Assembly (NCBI RefSeq): GCF_009800965.1 | Contig: NZ_WUAF01000001.1 | Coordinates: 62,001 to 126,000 of the forward strand | Direction of reading: 5' to 3' | Length of the DNA stretch: 64,000 bases | Origin: Cognatazoarcus halotolerans | GTDB taxonomy: Bacteria; Pseudomonadota; Gammaproteobacteria; Burkholderiales; Rhodocyclaceae | Program-made: the position numbers and the translations under genes | Shown: piece by piece, positions 26,096-35,430 of the stretch | Layout: the number at the start of each line of letters is the position of its first letter | How positions within the stretch are numbered: the first letter of the stretch is position 1 | The notes under the pieces: model-generated | Told to the model about the DNA's origin: nothing | The model's database searches: none | What the model saw: the letters and a program-made list of their open reading frames with translations, nothing else

Positions 26096-26242
26096 TTTGA
26101 ACAACCTCGTGAGAATACGGCTTCTTGCCGGATAGCCCATTCTCTGGAAAAGGCCTGCTTGTATCCTTGAGGCAAAACAACCGGCACCGGAAGTCGAGCA
26201 AATGCCGCTGCATGCGCGCGCCGTCCTGCTGCGGGACGCGCC

Positions 26243-26620
26243 CTAAGCCAGACGTTCGACGGTCACGAGATCACCGTTGCGCACCGATGACAACAGATGG
26301 TGATCACCAGCGATCCGGCCGAGAACGTTCACGGCGGTCAGCAGGCAGCATTCGTAGCCGCGCGATTGTGGGGCGAAGCCGGACTGGAGAACGAGGGAAG
26401 CCCCTTCGACCCAGTAGCACACCGTCCCGGGCTCAACCGCCTGGGTAGCGGTTTCGTCGAGGCGCATCGTGCTTGCCAGGGGGAGCACCAGCTCATCGCC
26501 CGAACGATCGGCGCCGATCGTCGTTGGCAACGCATCGAGCAGCGCCTGCACCGATGGCGTGTCGAACAGCTCGGCCTCCAGTCGTCCCGCTGGCCAACTG
26601 ATCGAAATGCGCACGCTCAT
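26243..26620 (-). CDS. Cyclophilin-like fold protein
   Basis: 125 residues from ATG 26620 (MSVRISISWPAGRLEAELFD); the frame stays open to 26830 but that part is low-complexity and unsupported. The pattern VRISISWPAG, SVQALLDALP, VEPGTVCYWVEGASLVLQSG and LLTAVNVLGRIAGD resembles the small bacterial cyclophilin-like family with a one-domain beta-barrel. Isomerase activity is doubtful. It is separated from the DUF2249 gene by 147 bp on the same strand. Confidence 0.65.
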   Translation of the reverse strand: MSVRISISWPAGRLEAELFDTPSVQALLDALPTTIGADRSGDELVLPLASTMRLDETATQAVEPGTVCYWVEGASLVLQSGFAPQSRGYECCLLTAVNVLGRIAGDHHLLSSVRNGDLVTVERLA

Positions 26621-27028
26621 GCGTACCCCCCCATCTGCGCCCGCCCGGCAGGTCGGTATCTGCAAACGGGTGCCAGGCTCGCCAAAACGCCCTGGCCAAC
26701 CGCTTCCGATACCATTCGCATCATCGTCGATGTCTCCCCTTGAGCCTGCCGGATCTGCGGCACGCGCGCCCTTGCGGATGATGCCATGCCGATCACGCGG
26801 GATGGCCATGATCTTGCCGACCCGCTCCACGGTATATCGAAAGCCTGATACCGGCAGGCCCGGGGCCGGCTAGAATGCGGGCCTTCCGGCACTTTCGTGT
26901 CGACCGGTGAATCGTCTGCGGGTACCCGCGACGAGACGCTTCACCGCGGAGCGGCCAACAGAATCGGGCACGTTCCGATTTCCTCAACACCGACCCGGCG
27001 GCTCGCGCCGGACAGCAAAAGGCAACAC
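26621..27028. other. Intergenic region, no supported gene
   Basis: About 408 bp between the cyclophilin-like gene and the divergent EamA gene. Open frames here lack ribosome sites and recognisable sequence. A TAGAAT box at about 26871 could be a -10 element for the EamA gene; I see no clear -35 or repeat. Confidence 0.5.
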
Positions 27029-27925
27029 ATGTCATCCGCCCTTGCAATGCGACGCCGCGCTTTCGCGGCCCTGGCCCTGCTCTCCCTGATATGGGGATAC
27101 AACTGGGTCGTGATGAAGGAAGTACTGCATTACACCGATCCCTTCGACTTCACCGCCGTACGCACCCTGCTCGGCGCGGCGTCCCTGTTCGCGGTGATGC
27201 TCATCCGCGGCACCGACATGCGCCCCGTTGCGATCCGCGACACGATCCTGCTGGGGCTGGTCCAGACCGCCACGTTCACCGCGCTGATCCAGACGGCGCT
27301 GGTCACCGGCGGTGCCGGCAAGACCGCGGTGCTGGTCTACGCAATGCCCTTCTGGCTGCTCCCGCTCGCCTGGCTGCTCCTCGGCGAGCGAATCCGTGGC
27401 CTGCAGTGGCCGGCCATCGTGCTGGCCGCCGCCGGATTGATCCTGATCGTCGAACCGTGGGCGTTTCACGGCAGCTCGGCCGGTACCGCACTGGCCCTGG
27501 CCGGCGGCATCGCCTGGGCGGCCAGCGCAGTCATGGTCAAGCGCCTGCGCGCCAGACACAACGTCGAGTTGCTGCCGCTGACTGCCTGGCAGATGCTGTT
27601 CGGTGCGATCGCACTGACGATCGTCGCGCTGCTCCATCCCTCGGAGGCGACGCGTTTCACACCCTATTATTTCGGTGCGCTCGCCTTCAACGCCCTGCTC
27701 GGCACCGGTCTCGCGTGGCTGTTGTGGCTCTACATCCTGCAGCACCTGCCCGCCGGCCTTGCCGGTCTGTCGACACTGATCGTGCCGGGCGTCGGCGTCA
27801 TGGCCGCATGGATCCAGCTCGGTGAGCGCCCGTCACTCACCGAAGCCGCCGGCATGGGACTTATCGGCGGCGCACTCGCGCTGCTGAGCCTGCAGAACCT
27901 CGGCCGAGGCCGATCCCCGCGCTGA
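27029..27925 (+). CDS. EamA/DMT family transporter
   Basis: 298 residues from ATG 27029 (MSSALAMRRRAFAALALLSL). Ten transmembrane helices in two five-helix EamA repeats are apparent. The first repeat begins IWGYNWVVMKEVLHYTDPFDF and the second is marked by GIAWAASAVMVKRL; the family PAGLAGLSTLIVPGVGVMAAW segment is near the end. It is a drug/metabolite transporter of the inner membrane, probably an exporter of amino acids or other small metabolites; the substrate cannot be told. Confidence 0.88.
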   Translation: MSSALAMRRRAFAALALLSLIWGYNWVVMKEVLHYTDPFDFTAVRTLLGAASLFAVMLIRGTDMRPVAIRDTILLGLVQTATFTALIQTALVTGGAGKTAVLVYAMPFWLLPLAWLLLGERIRGLQWPAIVLAAAGLILIVEPWAFHGSSAGTALALAGGIAWAASAVMVKRLRARHNVELLPLTAWQMLFGAIALTIVALLHPSEATRFTPYYFGALAFNALLGTGLAWLLWLYILQHLPAGLAGLSTLIVPGVGVMAAWIQLGERPSLTEAAGMGLIGGALALLSLQNLGRGRSPR

Positions 27926-27991
27926 CGGGCCCGCCACCTTCGACGGCAACACCGTCCGGGTATCGGACCCTGCCCGCGCTCCAGGCTTGGC

Positions 27992-29395
27992 TCATGCCCG
28001 CCCCGCTTTTTCCAGCATGTGCCGCGCGATGCGATTGTGCCGCTCGATCAGCGGGCCCAGCTCCATTCCGACGAGCTGCCCCTCCTCGACAACCACGCGC
28101 CCGTCGATCATCGACAGCCACACCCGCCCGGGCGAGCAGGTCACCAGTGACGCCACCGGATCGCCCAGTCCCCCGGCATGGGCCAGGTCGTCGACCCTGA
28201 ACGCCACCAGATCGGCCGACATGCCCGGCGCAAGATGGCCGATGTCGTCGCGGCGCAGGACCTTCGCGCCGCCCAGGGTCGCAAGCTCCAGCGCCTCCCG
28301 CGCCGAGAAGCGGTCGGCCCGCGATTCGAAGCCCGGCCAGCCGACGCGCTGCAGCAGCATCGCCTGACGTGCCTCGCCGAGCATGTGATTGCCATCGTTC
28401 GAGGCTGAACCGTCCACCCCCAGCGCCACCTTGACGCCGGCATCCACCATACGCCGTACAGGCGCGATGCCGGAGGCGAGGATCATGTTGCTGCTCGGAC
28501 AGTGGCACACACCGGTGCGCGAACAGGACAGCTTGTGAATCTCCGCCTCGTCGGGGTGCACCATGTGGGCAAACCACACGTCGTCACCGAGCCAGCCGAG
28601 GCTCTCCATGTATTCGATCGGACGCATGCCGAAGCGCTCCAGACAGAAACGGTTCTCGTCGATGGTCTCGGCAAGGTGGGTATGGAGGTTCACCAGTGGA
28701 TGGCTGCGGGCGAGTTCTGCGGAGCGCTTCATCAGTTCCGGCGTGACGCTGAACGGCGAGCATGGCGCGAGACCGATGCGCAGCATCGAATGACGCCCGG
28801 CATCGTGGAAGCGCTCGATCACCCGTTGGCTGTCGGCAAGGATGCTGGCCTCGGAGTCGCATACCGCGTCGGGCGGCAGACCGCCCTGGCTCTCGCCGAG
28901 GCTCATCGAACCGCGGGTCGGGTGAAAGCGCACGCCGAGTTCCCGTGCGGCTGCGATCTCGTCGTCCAGCGTCGAGCCCCCGGGAAAGAGGTAGAGGTGG
29001 TCCGCAACGGTCGTTGCGCCGGACAGCAGCAACTCCGCCAGCCCGACCTTGGCGCTCGTGTACACCGCCTCGGCGTCCATCTGGCCCCATACCATGTACA
29101 GCGTCTTCAACCAGTCGAACAAGGACAGTCCCCGCGACGTGCCGATGCTGCGGGTAAGGGTCTGGTAGAGATGATGATGGCAGTTGACCAGGCCCGGCAT
29201 CACCACCGTGCCGCGTGCGTCGATGATCCTTTCCGGCACCCTACCCGAGCGCTCGAGCAAAGCCTCGAGCTCCACCGTAGAGCCGACCTGCTCCACCACA
29301 CCGTCGCGAACCAGCACCGCCCCATCGGCAATTTCCCGACGCCCGCTGTCCATGGTCACCAGCACTTCGGCATTGCGAACCAACACGCTACTCAT
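27992..29395 (-). CDS. 8-oxoguanine deaminase
   Basis: 467 residues. It is an amidohydrolase of the cytosine-deaminase/TrzN branch that turns 8-oxoguanine into urate. The metal-binding HxH motif is in VNCHHHLYQTLTR; further zinc ligands are in LHTHLAETIDENRF and GVDGSASNDGNHM. The DHLYLFPGG stretch is typical of the 8-oxoguanine deaminase group rather than chlorohydrolases. Company with guanine deaminase and xanthine dehydrogenase supports a purine substrate. It diverges from the HD-GYP gene. Confidence 0.85.
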   Translation of the reverse strand: MSSVLVRNAEVLVTMDSGRREIADGAVLVRDGVVEQVGSTVELEALLERSGRVPERIIDARGTVVMPGLVNCHHHLYQTLTRSIGTSRGLSLFDWLKTLYMVWGQMDAEAVYTSAKVGLAELLLSGATTVADHLYLFPGGSTLDDEIAAARELGVRFHPTRGSMSLGESQGGLPPDAVCDSEASILADSQRVIERFHDAGRHSMLRIGLAPCSPFSVTPELMKRSAELARSHPLVNLHTHLAETIDENRFCLERFGMRPIEYMESLGWLGDDVWFAHMVHPDEAEIHKLSCSRTGVCHCPSSNMILASGIAPVRRMVDAGVKVALGVDGSASNDGNHMLGEARQAMLLQRVGWPGFESRADRFSAREALELATLGGAKVLRRDDIGHLAPGMSADLVAFRVDDLAHAGGLGDPVASLVTCSPGRVWLSMIDGRVVVEEGQLVGMELGPLIERHNRIARHMLEKAGRA

Positions 29396-29501
29396 CCGAG
29401 ACCTCCCCGGCCAACAATAGAAACCATTCGCATTCCGCCCTCAAGCCCGGTGTCGATCGGCCGTAAACAGCATCGATCGCCCCACAAGAAACACGATACA
29501 G

Positions 29502-30728
29502 ATGCGCTCGATTCACTTCCGCGCCATTCCCGGAGTCCTGTTGGCGGGCCTGCTCCTTGCCATTGTCGCGGGTTCGCTGGCCTACTTCTTCAGGCTCTCG
29601 CGCATCGACGAACAACTGCTGCGCCAAGCCCAGGTGGAGAGCGTTCATCTGCTCGAAGCGTCGGCAGCCAATGGTCAGCTCGGCAAGGGCCTGGCACTCC
29701 TGACGCAAGGGCGTTTCCTGCTCGTCCGCGCATACGACCCTGCGCGAACCCTGCTTGGTCAATCGATATCGGGCGACGCCGATCCGTCGCTGGCAAGCTT
29801 CGCCCCGGCCCGACCGCTGCCCTTCGATCTCGAGCACCCCTCTTTCCAGCGTCTGCAGATCGGTCCCCTCTCGGCACTCGGGGTCAGCTTCCCGCTGCTT
29901 CGGGACGGCAAGGCCTGGGGGCTGCTCGAAGGCGTTTACCTCATGAGTCCGGCCGACGAAAAGCGGATCCACGACGAACTCCTCCGCGAAGCGATGTTCG
30001 TTGTCCTGACCGTGCTCGTCACCGCGGTGCTGCTTTACCCGGTGACCGTGGGGCTGTGCCGCTGGCAGTCCCGCCCGTCCGCAACCGCGCTCTCCGGAAA
30101 CCTCGAAGTCCTGGAGATGGTCGGCAACATGATCGCCTCCCGCGATGCCGAATCCAACGCCCACAACTATCGGGTCACGCTTTACGCGCTGCGCCTCGCG
30201 GACGAGGCCGGCCTGCCCCAATCGGCCCGGACCGGTCTGATTGCCGGCGCCTTTCTTCACGACCTCGGCAAGATCGCGATCCGCGACGCGATCCTTCTCA
30301 AGCCCGGCCATCTTTCCGAATCGGAGACGGTGGAGATGCGCCAGCACGTCAGACGTGGCGTGGAGCTGGTGAAGCGATCCCGCTGGCTCGCCCAGGCACG
30401 CGAAGTGATCGAGTTCCATCACGAGAAATTCGACGGCAGCGGATACCCGCGGGGCGTTTCCGGCGAAAAGATACCGCTTGCCGCCCGGATTTTCGCGATC
30501 GCCGACGTATTCGATGCGCTCACCTCGATACGCCCCTACAAGTCCGCCGCATCGCTCGAAGACGCGCTCGAGGTCATCACCCGCGAAGCGGGGCGCCATT
30601 TCGACCCGCACCTGGTTGCATGTTTTCTGGTGGTGGCCGCCGATGCGCACGCACGGTGGCAGGGCGCCACCGAGGACACCCTTCGCGCCGCGCTCGAACC
30701 TCATCTGAACGCCGCCTGTTCCGCCTAG
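29502..30728 (+). CDS. Membrane HD-GYP domain protein (putative c-di-GMP phosphodiesterase)
   Basis: 408 residues. Two transmembrane helices (about 10-29 and 165-187) flank a periplasmic sensor region. The cytoplasmic HD-GYP domain has HDLGKI at about 253-258 and HHEKFDGSGYPRG at about 305-317, so the metal ligands and the GYP motif are intact and hydrolysis of c-di-GMP to GMP is likely. It sits between the two guanine-derivative deaminase genes and its 3' end overlaps the convergent guaD stop by 4 bp. Confidence 0.9.
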   Translation: MRSIHFRAIPGVLLAGLLLAIVAGSLAYFFRLSRIDEQLLRQAQVESVHLLEASAANGQLGKGLALLTQGRFLLVRAYDPARTLLGQSISGDADPSLASFAPARPLPFDLEHPSFQRLQIGPLSALGVSFPLLRDGKAWGLLEGVYLMSPADEKRIHDELLREAMFVVLTVLVTAVLLYPVTVGLCRWQSRPSATALSGNLEVLEMVGNMIASRDAESNAHNYRVTLYALRLADEAGLPQSARTGLIAGAFLHDLGKIAIRDAILLKPGHLSESETVEMRQHVRRGVELVKRSRWLAQAREVIEFHHEKFDGSGYPRGVSGEKIPLAARIFAIADVFDALTSIRPYKSAASLEDALEVITREAGRHFDPHLVACFLVVAADAHARWQGATEDTLRAALEPHLNAACSA

Positions 30729-32047
30729 GCGTGGCATCGCGCATACCTGCACACGCCCGCAACATGGCTCTCGCTCACCGCCCGATCGTCGCCGAGCATC
30801 ATCAGCGCAAACAGCCGCTCGGCGAGGGTGGAGGTCTTTTCCATGCGGCGTGCCATCAGCGGCGTCGCGGCAAGGTCGAACAGCACGAAGTCCGCGTCGC
30901 GGCCGGGCTCGAGGTTGCCAAGGCGCTGATCCAGGTAAAGCGAACGCGCGCTGCCCAGCGTGGCGAGATAGAAGGCCTGGAAGGGTGACAGGTTCTGCCC
31001 AGCCATCTGCGCCACCTTGTAGGCCTCGTTGAGCGTCTGCAGCATCGAGAAGCTGGTGCCGCCGCCCACATCGGTGGCGAGACCGACACGCACCCCGAAG
31101 GCAGCGGCCGCCTCGAGATCGAACAGGCCGCTCCCGAGGAAGAGATTCGAGGTCGGGCAGAATGACATCGCCGTGCCGCTCTTCGCCATGCGCTCGCGGT
31201 CGGCCACGTCGAGATGGATGCAGTGCGCATAGATGGCGTTCGGGCGCAGCAGGCCGAAGCGATCGTACACATCGAGATAGCTGCGCGCCCACGGAAACAG
31301 CTCCGCCACCCAGGCCACCTCGTCGCGGTTCTCGGCGACGTGCGACTGAAGGTACACGCCGGGATGTTCGTCGAGCAGGCGTCCGGCCAGCTCGAGTTGC
31401 CGTTCGGTCGAGGTCGGCGCGAAGCGCGGCGTCACGGCGTAGAGCGCGCGCCCCTGTCCGTGCCAGCGCTCGATCAACGCCTTGCTCTGGGCATAGCCCG
31501 ACTCCGCGGTGTCGGTCAGGAAATCCGGCGCATTGCGGTCCATCATGACCTTGCCGGCGAGCATGCACATGTTGCGCTCGGCCGCGGCTTCGAAGATCGC
31601 ATCGACCGACTGCGGATGCACCGTCGCGAAGCACATCGCCGTGGTGGTGCCGTTGCGGAGCAGTTCGTCGCAGAAGAAGCCCGCGACCTCGCGCGCCACC
31701 GCCACATCCTCGAAGCGGCGTTCGGCGGGGAAGGTGTAGGTGTTGAGCCAGTCGAGCAGCTGCGCGCCATGGCTGGCGATAATGTCGGTCTGCGGGTAAT
31801 GGATATGGGTGTCGATGAACCCGGGCATCAACAGCATGCCGCGCCGGTCGATCAGCTCGACCGCCTCGGGCAGACCGGACAACAGCGCCTCGGCGGGCCC
31901 GATCGCGGCTACCTTGCCATCGGCGACCAGCAGCACGCCGTCTTCGAAATACTCGGTTGCCGCCTCACCGCACTGCGCGGGATCGGCCAGAAAATGCAGG
32001 ATGCTGGCACGGATCGCCCGCACGCCGCGCGTGTCTTGAAGCGTCAT
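30725..32047 (-). CDS. guaD: Guanine deaminase
   Basis: 440 residues. It hydrolyses guanine to xanthine and ammonia. The amidohydrolase zinc motif is in GFIDTHIHYPQTDII, with further ligands in LQSHVAENRDEVAWV, AHCIHLDVADRERM and ATDVGGGTSFSML; the C-terminal half has SLYLDQRLGNLEPGRDADFV. The product feeds xanthine dehydrogenase encoded upstream on the same strand. It follows the BMP importer genes after a terminator-containing gap of 182 bp, so it may have its own promoter. Confidence 0.93.
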   Translation of the reverse strand: MTLQDTRGVRAIRASILHFLADPAQCGEAATEYFEDGVLLVADGKVAAIGPAEALLSGLPEAVELIDRRGMLLMPGFIDTHIHYPQTDIIASHGAQLLDWLNTYTFPAERRFEDVAVAREVAGFFCDELLRNGTTTAMCFATVHPQSVDAIFEAAAERNMCMLAGKVMMDRNAPDFLTDTAESGYAQSKALIERWHGQGRALYAVTPRFAPTSTERQLELAGRLLDEHPGVYLQSHVAENRDEVAWVAELFPWARSYLDVYDRFGLLRPNAIYAHCIHLDVADRERMAKSGTAMSFCPTSNLFLGSGLFDLEAAAAFGVRVGLATDVGGGTSFSMLQTLNEAYKVAQMAGQNLSPFQAFYLATLGSARSLYLDQRLGNLEPGRDADFVLFDLAATPLMARRMEKTSTLAERLFALMMLGDDRAVSESHVAGVCRYARCHA

Positions 32048-32200
32048 TGAATTCTCCCGCGGGCCGTGCCGGGCATGCCGATGAGAAAACCAGCCTGCCC
32101 GACCACGCGGAGGTGCCGCGCATGCGACGCGCTACATCACGTCGCCCGGCGCGCGGCAGGGTCATCGGGAAGCCGCCGGAACGAAGGCTCCGGCGACCGG

Positions 32201-32223
32201 AAAACGGCCCGCCTTCGGCGGGC
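32201..32223 (-). terminator. Rho-independent terminator after the BMP-protein gene
   Basis: On the minus strand a 7-bp stem GCCCGCC / GGCGGGC with a GAA loop is followed by CGTTTT. It starts 7 bp after the stop at 32230. Confidence 0.8.
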
Positions 32224-32229
32224 GCCAGC

Positions 32230-33324
32230 TCAGTGCTTGGGCAGGCGCGACGAGACGCCTTCGACGAAATAATCCATCTTGCCGAGCACATCGTCGGCCA
32301 TCACCTGGCCGGCAGCGAGTCGCTCCTTGCCGTCCTGGTCCACGACCGGGCCTGTGAAGGGGTGGAAACTGCCGGCGGTGAGCTTGGCTTCGAGATCGGT
32401 GACCATCGCCACCACATCCTTGGGGATCACCGGGTTGAGCGGCGCGAGCTTGATCATGCCTTCCTTGTAGCCGCCCCACACGCTGCCCGGCTTCCAGGTA
32501 CCGTCGAGCACCGACTGGGCGGTGCGGGTGTAGAAATCGCCCCACTGGTGGGTGGTGGCTGTCAAGTGCGCCTTGGGACCGTACTTCGACATGTCCGAGT
32601 GATAGCCGAAGGCGTACTTGCCCTTCTCCTCGGCGGTCTGCACCACCGCGGTCGAATCGGTGTGGTGGGTGATGATGTCAGCGCCCTGCGACAGCAGCGT
32701 GGTGCTGGCCTCGCGCTCCTTGCCCGGGTCGTACCAGGAATTCACCCAGATAACCCGCACCTCCGCCTTGGGGTTCACACTGCGCGCACCGCGAACGAAG
32801 GCATTGATGCCCTGCAGGACTTCCGGAATCGGGAAGGCCGCCACATAGCCCAGTACGTTCGACTTGGTCATCTTGCCGGCGATCACGCCGCACAGGTAAC
32901 GGCCTTCGTAGAAGCGCGCGTTGTAGATGCCCATGTTCTTGCCCATCTTGTAGCCGGTGGCATGCATGAACACCGTCTTGGGAAACTGCCGGGCGACGCG
33001 CTCCATGTAGTTCATGTAGCCGAAGCTGGTGGCGAAGATGAGCTTGTTGCCACTGGCCGCGAACTCGCGGATAACCCGCTCCGCGTCGGCGCCCTCGGCC
33101 ACGTTCTCGACGTACTTGGTGACGACCTTGCCAGCCAGCGCCGATTCCATCTGCTTGCGACCGAGGTCGTGTTGGTAGGTCCAGCCGGCATCGCCGATCG
33201 GGCTTACATAGACATAGCCGATCTTCATCGGATCTGCGGCAAAGGCACTGCGCATTGCACCCGGTACTGCGGCTGCACCGACTGCGGCGGCGAGCGACTT
33301 GATCACGGTTCTGCGGGACGTCAT
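32230..33324 (-). CDS. BMP-family ABC transporter substrate-binding protein (purine uptake)
   Basis: 364 residues from ATG 33324 (MTSRRTVIKSLAAAVGAAAV), behind AGGAGGTAGTACTC. The twin-arginine-like SRRTVIKSL suggests Tat export to the periplasm. The Bmp/PnrA-like fold is visible: MKIGYVYVSPIGDAGWTYQH, FPKTVFMHATGYK, GKMTKSNVLGYVAAFPIPEV. Family members bind nucleosides or purine bases. Context between xdhABC and guaD points to a purine ligand. Permease and ATPase genes follow upstream in the same operon. Confidence 0.9.
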   Translation of the reverse strand: MTSRRTVIKSLAAAVGAAAVPGAMRSAFAADPMKIGYVYVSPIGDAGWTYQHDLGRKQMESALAGKVVTKYVENVAEGADAERVIREFAASGNKLIFATSFGYMNYMERVARQFPKTVFMHATGYKMGKNMGIYNARFYEGRYLCGVIAGKMTKSNVLGYVAAFPIPEVLQGINAFVRGARSVNPKAEVRVIWVNSWYDPGKEREASTTLLSQGADIITHHTDSTAVVQTAEEKGKYAFGYHSDMSKYGPKAHLTATTHQWGDFYTRTAQSVLDGTWKPGSVWGGYKEGMIKLAPLNPVIPKDVVAMVTDLEAKLTAGSFHPFTGPVVDQDGKERLAAGQVMADDVLGKMDYFVEGVSSRLPKH

Positions 33325-33420
33325 GAGTACTACCTCCTGTTCATCAATCTTTGGCCGGTGCTGCCGGCCCATGTCTGAAACCCGGGGTGGCGGCCTGACC
33401 CTCCGGCCGCCGGCAAAACA

Positions 33421-34353
33421 TCAGGTATCCGCGCGATACGGCTGGCCCAGCGACACCGGCGCGTTGAGCCTGATCGTGGCTGCATTGCGCGAGATGATGA
33501 CCAGCACCACGATTGTCGCCCAGTAAGGCAGCGAAGAGAGCACCTGCGAAGGCATGTCGATCTCCAGCCCGGAGCCCTGCACGAACAGCTGCGCAATCAT
33601 CACGCCACCAAACAGATAGGCACCGACCATCACCCGCAACGGTCGCCAGGTGGCGAACACCACAAGTGCAAGCGCAATCCAGCCGCGGCCGGCAACCATG
33701 CCCTCGACCCACAGCGGCGTGTAGAACACCGACAGGAAAGCCCCACCGATGCCGGCCATCGCACCGCCGAAGAGCGTCGCGAGGTAGCGGATGCGGATCA
33801 CCGGGTAGCCGATCGAATGTGCCGACGCCGGGGCCTCGCCGACCGCGCGCAGCACTAGTCCGGCGCGGCTGCGATAGAGGAACCACACCACCGCCCACAT
33901 CAGCGCCCACGAGAAGTACACCAGCGCCTGCTGGTTGTAGAGTGCCGGCCCGATCACCGGGATGTCCGCCAGGAAAGGCAGGCGGATGGGCGGCACCGCC
34001 GCAAGTGCCACCGACTCGAAGGGCTTGCCCACGAAGGCCGACAGCCCCACGCCGAAGATCGACAGCGCCAGCCCCGAGGCCACCTGGTTGGCCATCAGCG
34101 AGAGCACCAGGATGCCGAACAGAAAGGACATCACCATGCCTGCGCCCATGCCCGCCAGCACCCCGAGCCAGGGACTACCCGTTTCGTGCGTCACCGCGAA
34201 AGCCGCGATCGCCCCCATCGCCATCATCCCTTCTGCTCCGAGGTTGAGCACCCCGGACTTCTCGCTCACCAGCAAGCCCAGCGCCACGATCACCAGCGGC
34301 GTGCCCGCCACCACGGTGGCGAACAGCATCGACGTAATCAGATTCGCTTCCAT
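33421..34353 (-). CDS. ABC transporter permease (BMP-type importer)
   Basis: 310 residues with about eight to ten hydrophobic segments of the BPD_transp_2 family (NLGAEGMMAMGAIAAF near the N terminus, GGAMAGIGGAFLSVFYTPLW in the second half). It pairs with the permease encoded at 34366-35430, 12 bp away. Together with the ATPase and the Bmp-like binding protein it forms a complete purine or nucleoside importer. Confidence 0.9.
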   Translation of the reverse strand: MEANLITSMLFATVVAGTPLVIVALGLLVSEKSGVLNLGAEGMMAMGAIAAFAVTHETGSPWLGVLAGMGAGMVMSFLFGILVLSLMANQVASGLALSIFGVGLSAFVGKPFESVALAAVPPIRLPFLADIPVIGPALYNQQALVYFSWALMWAVVWFLYRSRAGLVLRAVGEAPASAHSIGYPVIRIRYLATLFGGAMAGIGGAFLSVFYTPLWVEGMVAGRGWIALALVVFATWRPLRVMVGAYLFGGVMIAQLFVQGSGLEIDMPSQVLSSLPYWATIVVLVIISRNAATIRLNAPVSLGQPYRADT

Positions 34354-34365
34354 GTCCGCGCCCTC

Positions 34366-35430
34366 CTATTTGCCGCCCTTCAGGCGCAGGCGGTAGTGAA
34401 TGAAAACATCGGCGCCGAGCAGGAAGAACAGCAGCATGCCCTGGAACACCTTGGAGATCGACGAAGGCAGGTTGAGGTATTGCTGGGCCTGCTCCCCGCC
34501 GAGGTAGAGCAGCGCCATCAGCAGGCTGCCGAAGAAGATGCCGACCGGATTGAGACGGCCGATGAAGGCCACGATGATCGCGGCAAAGCCGTAGTTGTTC
34601 GACACGTGCTCGGTAAGCTGGCCCATCGGCCCGGAAACCTCCGCCATGCCCGCGATACCCGCGGTGGCGCCGCCCGCCAGCATGCCGATCCAGATCGTGC
34701 GGGTGGCGGAAAACCCGGCGTAGCGCGCCGCCGCATCGGCCTGACCCGCAACCCGCATCTGGAATCCCAGGAAGCTGCGCTGCATGAAGACATAGCCCAC
34801 CGTCAAAAGACCCAGCGCGATGACGAAGGCAAAGTTCAGACGGGTCCCCTCGATCAGCATCGGCAGCAGCGCCGAATCGGCAAACATCTTGGTCTGCGGA
34901 AAGTTGAATCCCTCAGGATCCTTCCACGGCCCGTGCGCCAGCCACGACACCGCGAGCTGGGCGATATAGACCAGCATCAGCGAAGTGAGGATCTCGTTGG
35001 CGTTGAAGCGGGTCCGCAGAAAGGCCGGGATCGCAGCCCACAGGGCACCGCCGATTGCCCCGGCCAGCACCATCGCTGGCAGCACCATGGCGCTCTCGCT
35101 GTCGATGAAATACAGCGCCAGGCCACTCGCCGCCACCGCCCCCATCACGTACTGCCCCTCGGCGCCGATGTTCCACACGTTGGCGCGGAAGCCCACCGCC
35201 AGCCCCACCGCGCAGAGCATCAGCGGCGTTGCCTTGAGCAGCAGCTCGGAGATGCCGTAGGTGTCCTTGACCGGATTGAGGAAGAACACCCGGAAGCCTT
35301 CCAGCGGATCGGTTCCGAGTGCGGAAAACACCATCAGCCCGCCAATAAGGGTGAGCGCCACCGCCAGCAGCGGTGACAGGTAGGCCATGAGCTTTGACGG
35401 CTCGGGCCGCGCTTCGAGCTTAAGCAGCAT
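34366..35430 (-). CDS. ABC transporter permease (BMP-type importer), second subunit
   Basis: 354 residues, the longer permease of the pair. Multiple transmembrane helices and the family block NVWNIGAEGQYVMGAVAAS, with GGATAGIAGMAEVSGPMGQL later. The start overlaps the ATPase stop by 11 bp, implying coupled translation. It is a member of the purine uptake unit. Confidence 0.9.
   Translation of the reverse strand: MLLKLEARPEPSKLMAYLSPLLAVALTLIGGLMVFSALGTDPLEGFRVFFLNPVKDTYGISELLLKATPLMLCAVGLAVGFRANVWNIGAEGQYVMGAVAASGLALYFIDSESAMVLPAMVLAGAIGGALWAAIPAFLRTRFNANEILTSLMLVYIAQLAVSWLAHGPWKDPEGFNFPQTKMFADSALLPMLIEGTRLNFAFVIALGLLTVGYVFMQRSFLGFQMRVAGQADAAARYAGFSATRTIWIGMLAGGATAGIAGMAEVSGPMGQLTEHVSNNYGFAAIIVAFIGRLNPVGIFFGSLLMALLYLGGEQAQQYLNLPSSISKVFQGMLLFFLLGADVFIHYRLRLKGGK

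Noticed and set aside
26621-26830. N-terminal extension of the cyclophilin-like gene
   Set aside because: The extra 70 residues are low-complexity and not family-like; the ATG at 26620 with an upstream G-rich site is the better start.
28502-31634. Very long open frames opposite the deaminase and HD-GYP genes on both strands
   Set aside because: They are shadows of the clearly identified 8-oxoguanine deaminase, HD-GYP and guaD genes, with no recognisable protein content.
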